From Candidatus Woesearchaeota archaeon (GTDB lineage: Archaea; Nanobdellota; Nanobdellia; Woesearchaeales; UBA525): a stretch of 8,192 nt of DNA. Made by a program: the position numbers and the translations under genes. The stretch lies in assembly GCA_013331575.1 (NCBI GenBank), contig DUGD01000020.1, forward strand, positions 39,228 through 47,419, given 5' to 3'. Under the pieces are notes generated by a model. The model did no database searches, was not told the DNA's origin, and was given only the letters and a program-made list of their open reading frames with translations. How positions within the stretch are numbered: position 1 is the stretch's first letter; each line of letters starts with the position of its first letter. Shown here in pieces: positions 1 to 5,270 of the stretch.

Positions 1-751
1 CGTGCATGTGCTTGTTGATCTTCTGCTGGCGCTCGGCGAGCGTGCCGCGGCCGACGAACTCGGCGCGGAAGTGCGCGGTGAGCGAATCCACAATGATGAG
101 CTTCACGTTCGCGCCATTCTTGATGAGGTCCTCGACTTTCTCGGCGAGCAGCATCTGGTGGTCGCTATTGTAGGCGCGTGCCACGCGGATGTTCTTGAGC
201 ACCTCTTTGCCGTCGAGACCTTTGCCTGCCGCAAACTGCATGATGCGCTCGGGGCGGAAGGTGTTCTCGGTGTCGATGTAGACCGTCACCGCGGTCGGGT
301 CGGAGGCGAAGAGGTTCACGACCAATTGGTGCGCGACTTGTGTCTTGCCAGAACCATACTGGCCGAAACACTCCGTGATGCTACCCGTCTCGAAGCCACC
401 ACCGACGATGCGGTCGAAGTCGCGCACACCGGTGCTTATCTTGATGACACGGTCGCGTTTCGCCATGAGCTCGTCACCCGACGAGAATCCCATATCGAGG
501 GACTCGCGTGCGGCCTGGATTATCTTACGCGCTACCGCTTCGCTCATGCCAGCCGCATCCACGAGATCGCTCGGGCTCGCGACAGCGATGGACATGAGAT
601 TATCATAGCCGAGCGATGCGAGTTTCTCGGCTGTCGCGCCGCCGACGCCCGGGAGGTCTGTGATGTCCGGTTGTTTCATGGTCTTTCCCTTCTTCACCGC
701 CTTTATCTCGGTGATGTCTGTCTCTTCATCGTAAATGGCCTCTTGTTTCAT
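1..751 (-). CDS. radA: DNA repair and recombination protein RadA (5' part, runs off left edge)
   Basis: RadA is the archaeal RecA/Rad51-family recombinase. It polymerises on single-stranded DNA and drives ATP-dependent homologous pairing and strand exchange. The window holds the first 250 residues of a protein that is usually about 320-350 residues. Residues 30-85 form the helix-hairpin-helix N-terminal domain (LPGVGGATAEKL, then ARKIIQAARESLDMGF). Walker A is GQYGSGKT at 130-137, DTENTFRPER lies at 160-169, Walker B is LIIVDS at 218-223, and FVGRGTLAERQQK follows at 232-244. Two details differ from the usual family text: Walker A has Gln where GEFGSGKT is typical, and the usual TEGTFRPER reads TENTFRPER. 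The start at 751 follows GGAAGGTG, which is well spaced. A second in-frame ATG at 679, just before the helix-hairpin-helix domain, also follows a purine-rich site (AAGAAGGGA). The gene lies 31 bp downstream of the small gene at 783-1169, probably in one transcript. Confidence 0.96.
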   Translation of the reverse strand, partial: MKQEAIYDEETDITEIKAVKKGKTMKQPDITDLPGVGGATAEKLASLGYDNLMSIAVASPSDLVDAAGMSEAVARKIIQAARESLDMGFSSGDELMAKRDRVIKISTGVRDFDRIVGGGFETGSITECFGQYGSGKTQVAHQLVVNLFASDPTAVTVYIDTENTFRPERIMQFAAGKGLDGKEVLKNIRVARAYNSDHQMLLAEKVEDLIKNGANVKLIIVDSLTAHFRAEFVGRGTLAERQQKINKHMH

Positions 752-782
752 GGATACACCTTCCTTGTTTTTATGAGTTTGC

Positions 783-1169
783 CTAGTAGGCTTCATCGTG
801 CGTCTCCGTCTCCGTCAGGATCAGGTATTCGTACGCTTTCTGCAGTATCAGCGTCGCTTTCGGCAAGTCGTTGACGCGCAGGCTGTTGCTCGATTTCCAC
901 TCGCCGGATTTCGGGTCCTTGTACCGGCGTTCGAAGCTCACGGTCTTGTAGCTGCGTGGCTGACCGTCCTCGCCCAAGATCTCGTTCTCCCAGATGGAGA
1001 CGGAGAGGGCGCCGGTGCGGAAGCTCTTAAGCGGCCGGACCGCTTGCGGAGAATATCCTTGCGGGTTCGCTGGCTGCGATACTGATTGCTGCATCGCGTT
1101 CTGTTGTTGTGCGGGCTTCGGCCCGAAGTTGTAGTTCTTAGTCTGCTCTCTACTTACGGTCGTTTGCAT
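783..1169 (-). CDS. Small uncharacterised protein between RPA and RadA, possible PC4/Whirly-like ssDNA-binding fold
   Basis: The product has 128 residues and no function I can name with certainty. Residues 1-48 are rich in Gln, Pro and Asn and look disordered. Residues 49-119 form a compact core: strand-like FRTGALSVSIWEN (50-62), strand-like YKTVSFERRYKD (74-85), strand-like EWKSSNSLRV (90-99), then helix DLPKATLILQKAYEYLIL (101-118). A beta-beta-beta-alpha order with basic and aromatic residues on the strands resembles PC4/Whirly-type ssDNA-binding modules, and similar short proteins occur in other archaea and bacteria as hypotheticals. The functional reading is inference, helped by position: downstream of RPA and 31 bp upstream of radA. 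The start at 1169 follows a strong GGGAGGGAG Shine-Dalgarno site. An upstream in-frame start would give a 160-residue product, but lacks a good ribosome site and adds an atypical N-terminus. Confidence 0.85.
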   Translation of the reverse strand: MQTTVSREQTKNYNFGPKPAQQQNAMQQSVSQPANPQGYSPQAVRPLKSFRTGALSVSIWENEILGEDGQPRSYKTVSFERRYKDPKSGEWKSSNSLRVNDLPKATLILQKAYEYLILTETETHDEAY

Positions 1170-1230
1170 GGTTCTCCCTCCCCTTGCTGTTCGCATTTTT
1201 TTCAGTTCCAACCATCGACCCGTGGTGTGC

Positions 1231-1246
1231 CTTCCCGCGAGGGAAG
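1231..1246. repeat. Perfect 6-bp inverted repeat, CTTCCC-N4-GGGAAG
   Basis: The plus strand reads CTTCCC GCGA GGGAAG, a perfect stem with a 4-nt spacer. As plus-strand RNA the loop would be a GNRA tetraloop; as minus-strand RNA it would be UCGC. It lies 62 bp upstream of the start at 1169. If the T-rich TATTTTTC at about 1250-1257 serves as a minus-strand TATA box, the palindrome falls between that box and the expected transcription start, a usual place for an archaeal repressor site. It could equally be a leader hairpin. Confidence 0.5.
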
Positions 1247-1251
1247 AAATG

Positions 1252-1301
1252 AAAAATAGGAGCAAGGTCCATCACGAAGGCGAGGGTGACGGGGTCCTTG
1301 C
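1252..1301 (-). terminator. Possible hairpin terminator or 3' end of a short RNA
   Basis: On the minus strand GCAAGGACC (1301-1293) can pair with GGACCTTGC (1270-1262), with one A-A mismatch. An inner TCAC/GTGA stem closes a loop of about 10 nt. The run TATTTTTC follows directly, with five T residues at 1256-1252. A hairpin plus T-run fits an archaeal termination site, and would mark the end of RPA read-through or of a short RNA started at the TATA-like box at 1395-1402. The T-run could instead be a promoter element for the next gene. Confidence 0.35.
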
Positions 1302-1394
1302 GGGGTCGGGGCTGAAATGGGGTGTGTCGCTCATCTTCCGTCGGAACATGGCATCCGGCGGCTCTGTGCGATAACTCCTGTAGCGCAACCCTTG

Positions 1395-1402
1395 TTTAAA
1401 TA
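1395..1402 (-). promoter_or_regulatory. TATA-box-like element TATTTAAA, possible promoter for a short RNA or the 783-1169/radA operon
   Basis: The minus strand reads TATTTAAA inside otherwise GC-rich sequence (GCGCGGCC just upstream). A start about 26 bp downstream would fall near 1372. No start codon with a good open frame lies there, so the transcript would be either non-coding or a leader of about 200 nt for the gene at 1169. There is no clear purine-rich BRE. Confidence 0.4.
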
Positions 1403-1442
1403 GGCCGCGCGGCAATGTCCAGTGACCAGTGCGGCATCTACA

Positions 1443-1461
1443 GAAACAAAGTGCTGCGCAC
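1443..1461 (-). terminator. Weak hairpin with T-rich tail downstream of RPA
   Basis: The minus strand reads GTGC GCA GCAC (1461-1451) followed by TTTGTTT (1450-1444), about 32 bp after the RPA stop codon. The stem is only 4 bp. The T-rich stretch fits archaeal termination, which depends more on T-runs than on stems. Confidence 0.25.
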
Positions 1462-1492
1462 CTAACAATCATCAGAACACGTTATCAACGCA

Positions 1493-2635
1493 CTATTCGT
1501 CCAAGCTCTCGAGATCGTCGAGGGAGACCACTTCTTCGCCTGCGACATCGATGCTGTCGGGCGCTTTCGCGGAAGCCGGCTGTTCGCTTGCCGCATCCGG
1601 TCTCTTCTCCGCAGCCAACTTTTTGTCGAGGTTCTGGAGCTCCGCTATCGGGTCGACATCGGTGAAGACGAGATTCGCGGTCAACTCGATCCTGTCGAAG
1701 GTCTCATTGCGCTTAACGCGACCGACCACTTTGATGAACTCGCCGAGGAGATCGTTCTTCACGCTCTCGAACGCGTTCGGGTCGTCCTTGTAACGCTGGA
1801 ACTCGGCTTCCGTCTTTCCCGTGAGACGCAGCGCTTGTTGTTTCCAGAATGACGTGCGGACATTGCCCGTTCCGTCGTCGAGGAGCGCGTTCATGCTGAA
1901 ATTCAGACCTGGCACCGCCACTTCACCGTGCTGCGGACATTGATTGCCGCCCAAGAGCTTGCGATTGCACTGCGGGCATGAGTCGAAGAAGCGCGGATCG
2001 TAGACTTGCAGGACTGTCGCCACGAGCTCGACGTTCTCCTCGTCGCCCTGGAGGTCCTTGATGTATTTCTGCACGCGAGGCGCGCGTTCGACCGCTGGGT
2101 TCTCCGAGATTGGTCGATTCGCAACTGTGACGCCTTCAGGATTCACGACAAGCGTCGACTGGGTATTGAGCTGCAGCTCAAGACGGTCCTTCATCATGGA
2201 CTCCTTCACGAAAGGATTGCGGACGACGAGTACATCGCCCTCCTTGAGATCATTCCAGACATCGACCTGCTCGTTCCAGAAGACGAGGCGCGTCACGCCA
2301 GTATCATCGCCGAGAAGCAGGCTCGCTATGCGGCCGTCGCGACCGTTCTTCGAGAACGTCTTAGCGTCGTACTTCCGCACGACTTTTCCCGTGACGACGA
2401 CGCCGCGCGCGGAGAGCGACAGGTCGCCTATCTTCATCGAGCCGCCCGATTGGGCTACTGGCGCCGCTAGCTGCACACCAAGCTCGTTCGCGATGATATG
2501 GATAGCACCATCACGGCTGACCATGCCGCCGAGCTGCTGCATCTTGGCATCGACACGGGACTGCAGCTCCGCTATCGGGAGCCCTGATGCCTCGTGGATG
2601 CGCTTGACCGCCTGCTCGTAGGGTATGTCGAACAT
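1493..2635 (-). CDS. rpa: Replication protein A (archaeal RPA, single-stranded DNA-binding protein with zinc finger)
   Basis: RPA coats single-stranded DNA during replication and repair and hands it to the RadA filament. The 380-residue product begins with an N-terminal module (YEQAVKRIHEASGLP at 6-20; GGMVSRDGAIHIIANELGV at 36-54). OB fold 1 spans about 68-165 (ARGVVVTGKV, RIASLLLGDDTG, LVFWNEQ, LKEGDVLVVRN). OB fold 2 spans about 200-325 and carries a zinc motif CPQC at 220-223 with CPQH at 233-236, then LLDDGTGNVRTSFW at 251-264. The C-terminal 50 residues are Ala/Pro-rich and end acidic (SLDDLESLDE), as tails that dock partners often do. I chose 2635 because a TATA box lies about 25 bp upstream, so the transcript would begin at or near this ATG. 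An upstream in-frame ATG at 2725 would add 30 residues unlike the family and span the promoter. Confidence 0.96.
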   Translation of the reverse strand: MFDIPYEQAVKRIHEASGLPIAELQSRVDAKMQQLGGMVSRDGAIHIIANELGVQLAAPVAQSGGSMKIGDLSLSARGVVVTGKVVRKYDAKTFSKNGRDGRIASLLLGDDTGVTRLVFWNEQVDVWNDLKEGDVLVVRNPFVKESMMKDRLELQLNTQSTLVVNPEGVTVANRPISENPAVERAPRVQKYIKDLQGDEENVELVATVLQVYDPRFFDSCPQCNRKLLGGNQCPQHGEVAVPGLNFSMNALLDDGTGNVRTSFWKQQALRLTGKTEAEFQRYKDDPNAFESVKNDLLGEFIKVVGRVKRNETFDRIELTANLVFTDVDPIAELQNLDKKLAAEKRPDAASEQPASAKAPDSIDVAGEEVVSLDDLESLDE

Positions 2636-2656
2636 GCTATGGTGAATCTCCAGTCC

Positions 2657-2664
2657 TATATAAG
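2657..2664 (-). promoter_or_regulatory. TATA box of the RPA gene (leaderless or near-leaderless transcript)
   Basis: The minus strand reads CTTATATA. Its centre is about 25 bp upstream of the ATG at 2635, which predicts transcription starting at or next to the start codon. GGAG sits about 12 nt before the ATG, rather far for a ribosome site. This gives RPA its own promoter, separate from the lipoprotein gene ending at 2780. Confidence 0.65.
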
Positions 2665-2779
2665 CGATTCGGGGTCGTTTAAGAAGGGGATTACCGTCGG
2701 GCACATGGGGCGCTGTGTTGCCCATCAGCGCGCCGCGCTCATCGAGGCGCTGAGACCGGACTTCCGCCTGAAAATATCA

Positions 2780-3208
2780 CTATTTGTATTGCGGCTTGAA
2801 GTCTTCTGGTTGTGAGCTTATCACGACGCACTTGTCCGCCGTGAACCAGCTGACATCGAATCCGACAGGCGTCCTCTGTTCGCGGCGCATCTCGAGGAAG
2901 AGGGTTTCGTACTCCAGACGCTGGTTGCGCAATGCGACCCCGTTATTGACATCGTCGATTCCGAGGTCTCCCGATGTCCTGTAGGCGCAGCGCAGACCTC
3001 TGAGGTTCTCCGGGGAGCTGACATCGAGAAAGAACGTGTACGATCCGGTAGTCGCGTCGGCCGCTTGGCTCCGCTCGACACGCGATACCGGCACTCCTAC
3101 AACATGGAGTACTTCACCCTTAGGCAACTGCTGATACGGCTTTGTGCAGCCCGAGAGCGTACTTGCGCCGAGGAGAGTTGCCAATGTGAGCTTAGAGAGT
3201 CGGTTCAT
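2780..3208 (-). CDS. Putative exported lipoprotein with a conserved Cys pair (last gene of the TrmB-led operon)
   Basis: I do not recognise this family. The 142-residue product has a basic, hydrophobic N-terminus (MNRLSKLTLATLLG) ending in lipobox-like LSGC with Cys21, so it is probably exported and lipid-anchored. The mature part is strand-rich: VLHVVGVPVSRV (33-44), SYTFFLDVSS (56-65), then Cys74 and Cys127 (DKCVVISS). The two cysteines could form a disulphide outside the cell. Their spacing of 53 residues equals that in the upstream neighbour (Cys65/Cys118). Layout and Tyr/Val strand patterns match too, so the pair are probably distant paralogues. An OB-like or other small beta-barrel is possible. 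The upstream stop codon (3222-3220) is 11 bp from this ATG. A GTG at 3217, only 2 bp after that stop, is an alternative start adding three residues. No clear ribosome site is present, which suggests translational coupling. Confidence 0.82.
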   Translation of the reverse strand: MNRLSKLTLATLLGASTLSGCTKPYQQLPKGEVLHVVGVPVSRVERSQAADATTGSYTFFLDVSSPENLRGLRCAYRTSGDLGIDDVNNGVALRNQRLEYETLFLEMRREQRTPVGFDVSWFTADKCVVISSQPEDFKPQYK

Positions 3209-3219
3209 AGAGTTCACTA

Positions 3220-3615
3220 TCAGAACAGGTACGTGATCCCGTCCACACTGGTCAAGTAGAGGCAGCCGTTCTTCTTGAGAACTGTTGCGCCTATACGATG
3301 CTGTTCATCTGGTCGCATTCCGCTTAACGTGACGGTGGAGCCGCGTTCCTTCGCTTCGAGGAGGTCGGCGACCCGAGCGCCGCCGGTCAGCGCTTCGTCG
3401 TCGTAGTACTTGTGCATGAAGCACGCGGGATTACCGCTTTCGGATCTCACCTTGACAATGAGATACGCGATAGACTCGCCTTGCGTATACACGACCTGTT
3501 GGACTTTGCCGGTGATGGTCACCGGAGTAGGCGCTGCCGTCTTAGGCGGCGAACCGCACGCGACGAGCGTCGCGATGGATGTCGCGAATACTGTGTTGCG
3601 GATGGTATTGTGCAT
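3220..3615 (-). CDS. Putative exported lipoprotein, small beta-rich domain with a Cys pair
   Basis: This 131-residue product begins with a signal-like segment (IRNTVFATSIATLVAC) whose LVAC at 17-20 is lipobox-like, then a Pro/Thr/Ala linker to about residue 31. The domain runs VTITGKVQQVVYTQG (32-46), AYLIVKVRS (50-58), Cys65, VADLLEAKERGSTVTLSGMR (82-101), then ATVLKKNGCLYLTSV (110-124) with Cys118. The strand order with GKV and TVTLSGM is reminiscent of an OB-fold; this is inference. The Cys65-Cys118 spacing of 53 matches the next gene. The start at 3615 follows GGAAGGTGA at good spacing; an upstream in-frame start at 3687 would add 24 residues that break the signal-peptide pattern. The gap to the upstream gene is 47 bp. 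Confidence 0.83.
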   Translation of the reverse strand: MHNTIRNTVFATSIATLVACGSPPKTAAPTPVTITGKVQQVVYTQGESIAYLIVKVRSESGNPACFMHKYYDDEALTGGARVADLLEAKERGSTVTLSGMRPDEQHRIGATVLKKNGCLYLTSVDGITYLF

Positions 3616-3662
3616 GTGGTTCACCTTCCAATGTGTTTCTAATGTAGTAGTGTACTGGAATC

Positions 3663-4049
3663 TCACTTCTCGACATTCCATCCGCACGCTGCGTACGCCG
3701 TCTCTACGCGGTCGAATGGTACTTTGAAATCATCGGCGTTCGAGCCGTAGATGCCGGTTGTGCATGCACGCTCGAGAACACCATATTCATGCGATCCTTC
3801 CACGAGACCGTACGTCGGGACGACTTGGCGGGAGAAGTAATCCTTGCGCTGCTCGGGTGAGAGCGGAGAGGTCTTGCGTTCTGAAAGGCGCAGCTTTGCG
3901 AGTTCTCGGTGGATCGATAGTCGCACCTCGGTCGGTGCGGTCTTCAAGCCGATGCAATAACTGCCGGCACCGTATGCCATGAGGGCAGCAACACCTATGA
4001 TTGATGGGAGTATACTGACGGAGTTCTCTCGACGGAAACGTGTTGGCAT
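3663..4049 (-). CDS. Single-pass membrane protein with Cys-pair domain, paralogue of upstream neighbour
   Basis: The family is unknown to me. The 128-residue product has a basic N-terminus (MPTRFRREN), one membrane segment at about 12-35 (ILPSIIGVAALMAYGAGSYC), a charged helix-like stretch (HRELAKLRLSERK, 47-59), and a conserved C-terminal domain from QVVPTYGLVEG (75-85) through RACTTGIYGS (94-103) to ACGW (121-124). By my count about two thirds of the last 50 residues are identical to the product of 4090-4470. Cys96 and Cys122 are 26 apart, exactly as there. Positive-inside rules put the C-terminal domain outside the cell, where the cysteines could be a disulphide. The start at 4049 follows GGTGA. 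The gene lies 40 bp after its paralogue, and its leader is copied as well. Confidence 0.85.
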   Translation of the reverse strand: MPTRFRRENSVSILPSIIGVAALMAYGAGSYCIGLKTAPTEVRLSIHRELAKLRLSERKTSPLSPEQRKDYFSRQVVPTYGLVEGSHEYGVLERACTTGIYGSNADDFKVPFDRVETAYAACGWNVEK

Positions 4050-4089
4050 TGTGTCTCACCGTTCGATGTTTTTCCTATTTTTCGAGTAA
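4050..4089 (-). repeat. Duplicated leader copy 2 (before the 3663-4049 gene)
   Basis: Read on the plus strand, from the start codon outward, 25 of the first 29 bases including cat match the leader of the upstream paralogue at 4468 onward, and TCGAGTA recurs at the far end. It includes the GGTGA ribosome site and a GGAAAAACATCGA block. The coding duplication therefore carried its 5' leader along. A shorter likeness (GAAACACATTGGAAGGTGA) lies before the gene at 3220-3615. Confidence 0.7.
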
Positions 4090-4470
4090 TTACTTCTTCT
4101 CCGGCAATGTCCAGCCGCAGAGTTCGTACGTCGCCTTGACGCGCTCCGCGGGAACGTTGAAATCGCTCGCTTTCGAGCCGTAGACGCCTGTGGTGCATGC
4201 AGTCTTGAGCACTTCATACTCATGTGTGCCGTCAACAAGACCGAATGTCGGGACGACCTGCATCGCGAACGTTTTTTCGCGCTGTGGACGTGTATATTCA
4301 AGATTATTACGCTCAGAAAGACGCAGTTCTGCTATCTTGGCGCGAGTGTTTTCCATACCGTTGTGTCTCCCGACGAAATAGCCGGGCAACCCGAAGACTG
4401 TCGCACCAGCAGCTACGCCAGCAACGCCGATTATAACATACATGCATCCGATGCCATCCGCTAATTTCAT
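4090..4470 (-). CDS. Single-pass membrane protein with Cys-pair domain, first copy of tandem pair
   Basis: This 126-residue product is the tandem paralogue of that encoded at 3663-4049 and is not a family I can name. A membrane segment spans about 9-33 (MYVIIGVAGVAAGATVFGLPG), followed by a charged stretch (RAKIAELRLSERNN, 43-56) and the domain QVVPTFGLVDGTHEYEVL (71-88), ACTTGVYGS (91-99), LCGW (117-120). Cys92 and Cys118 keep the 26-residue spacing. The C-terminal domain probably faces outward. The ATG at 4470 follows AAAGGTGA. The 81-bp gap to the upstream gene is the longest in the operon and has no convincing TATA box (TTTCAAAT is a weak candidate), so read-through from the TrmB promoter is likely. 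Confidence 0.85.
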   Translation of the reverse strand: MKLADGIGCMYVIIGVAGVAAGATVFGLPGYFVGRHNGMENTRAKIAELRLSERNNLEYTRPQREKTFAMQVVPTFGLVDGTHEYEVLKTACTTGVYGSKASDFNVPAERVKATYELCGWTLPEKK

Positions 4471-4509
4471 TATGTTTCACCTTTCGACGTTTTTCCGTTT
4501 CTCGAGTAG
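4471..4509 (-). repeat. Duplicated leader copy 1 (before the 4090-4470 gene)
   Basis: This leader contains GGTGA, a GGAAAAACGTCGA block and TCGAGTA, and matches the leader at 4050-4089. Adjacent on the plus strand is AGTAG-T-CTACT (4505-4515), a short inverted repeat. It may be only a remnant of duplication, or a conserved binding or RNA element; sequence alone cannot separate these. Confidence 0.65.
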
Positions 4510-4551
4510 TCTACTGACGGAGTATTGTGATTTGAAATGATACCGCGTTGC

Positions 4552-4890
4552 TTACGGGTATCGGCGCCCTTCTCTGCGTATGGCATAGCCTGCTAACAGG
4601 GAAAGTGGTAAGAACGCTAGAACAAGTCCGGCCGTTTGCTTGTAAGTACCATCTTGTACCACTGGACGGAACCAATCGGCAGTTGTGCTCTCGACCGCCT
4701 TTTTGGCAGCAGCATCTCTTGACATGCCGCTCTGTGAAGAGTCGATAGCAGAGTAGGCTGTCTGGAGCGCATGATCGCGATCACCCGACATGTACAATCC
4801 CAAACCGAGCATGGGAGGAATCGCTACCCCGCCAATAATCGCAATAGCGCTTAACGCGGGGTGTCTCTCGGCGAATGGTCGGCAATTCAC
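4552..4890 (-). CDS. Two-TM small membrane protein, second copy of tandem pair
   Basis: The 112-residue product starts with GTG inside a GTGA overlap with the preceding gene's TGA stop, a sign of translational coupling; GAGGT lies 7 nt upstream. It shares the N-terminal motif N-x-R-x-F-x-x-RHP-x-LSA-x-A-x-IGG with its neighbour. Membrane segments lie at about 13-33 and 86-104. The loop between them carries YSAIDSSQSGMSRDAAAKKAVE (46-67), TTADW (69-73) and YKQ (83-85). By my count just over half of the first 88 residues are identical to the upstream paralogue. With both ends predicted inside, the loop of about 50 residues would face outward. I recognise no enzyme motif or known family. Confidence 0.84.
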   Translation of the reverse strand: MNCRPFAERHPALSAIAIIGGVAIPPMLGLGLYMSGDRDHALQTAYSAIDSSQSGMSRDAAAKKAVESTTADWFRPVVQDGTYKQTAGLVLAFLPLSLLAGYAIRREGRRYP

Positions 4891-5261
4891 GGTCTTGACC
4901 TCAAGTACATATCTGAGTACCCTTTAGTCACTTCCGGTCTTTGCTTGCGACTGCTTGGAGAAGCGGCCGCCAGAAGGGGTAGTACCATCAGAGCAATACC
5001 GAAGCCTTGTTTGTATCTGCCGTCGCCGTTAGAGGTACGGGACCAATCAGAAGTAGTGTACTCGACCGCCTTATTAGCAGCAGTCTCTCTCGGCATGCCG
5101 CTTTCTAGCGAATCCATAGCGATGTTGGCCGTCTGACGCGCAGTGTCGCGAGCGCCTGATGAGTACAGCTCGAGACCGATTGCGTAAATGCCCACACTTC
5201 CGCCGATGAATGCGGCGGCGCTCAATCTAGGGTGTCTCTGTACGAATGATCGATAGTTCAT
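4887..5261 (-). CDS. Two-TM small membrane protein, first copy of tandem pair, directly after TrmB
   Basis: The 124-residue product has membrane segments at about 13-33 (SAAAFIGGSVGIYAIGLELY) and 87-100 (FGIALMVLPLLAAA). An outward loop between them contains ANIAMDSLESGMPRETAANK (45-64), TTSDW (69-73) and YKQ (83-85), all shared with the next gene. A basic C-terminal tail of about 20 residues (SSRKQR...) is longer than the paralogue's. The start at 5261 follows GAGGTG, and that site overlaps the stop region of the TrmB gene, whose TGA ends 9 bp away. Close coupling to a transcription factor suggests the regulator controls this operon. Function unknown. Confidence 0.86.
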   Translation of the reverse strand: MNYRSFVQRHPRLSAAAFIGGSVGIYAIGLELYSSGARDTARQTANIAMDSLESGMPRETAANKAVEYTTSDWSRTSNGDGRYKQGFGIALMVLPLLAAASPSSRKQRPEVTKGYSDMYLRSRP

Positions 5262-5270
5262 GAGTACACC

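Larger units (their letters stand above)
1170..1492. other. 323-bp gene-free gap with promoter-like and hairpin elements
   Basis: No convincing gene is present. Reading leftward on the minus strand, the gap holds a weak GTGC/GCAC hairpin with a T-rich tail just after RPA, a TATTTAAA TATA-like box, a long imperfect hairpin followed by a T-run, a perfect 6-bp CTTCCC/GGGAAG stem, and the strong ribosome site of the small gene at 783-1169. Either a short non-coding transcript of roughly 120 nt sits between RPA and the next operon, or the small gene and radA have a long structured leader. Short open frames here, such as one at 1272-1472 on the minus strand, are Arg/Pro/Ser-rich with no recognisable domain and look spurious. 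Confidence 0.6.

Noticed and set aside
2..874. Long open frame of 290 codons on the plus strand
   Set aside because: It is antisense to radA and the end of the small gene; the minus-strand reading has clear RecA-family motifs, while this frame has no recognisable domain.
1200..1280. Possible C/D box RNA (GTGATGG and CTGA on the minus strand)
   Set aside because: The C box deviates from RTGATGA, the spacing is longer than usual for archaeal guides, and no C'/D' boxes are visible.
2006..2621. Plus-strand open frames of 154 and 187 codons
   Set aside because: Both are antisense to RPA, whose OB folds and zinc motif are plain on the minus strand.
2726..2752. Inverted repeat CAGCGC-N15-GCGCTG upstream of the RPA promoter, considered as a terminator
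   Set aside because: No T-run follows on the minus strand and such stems are common by chance in GC-rich sequence.
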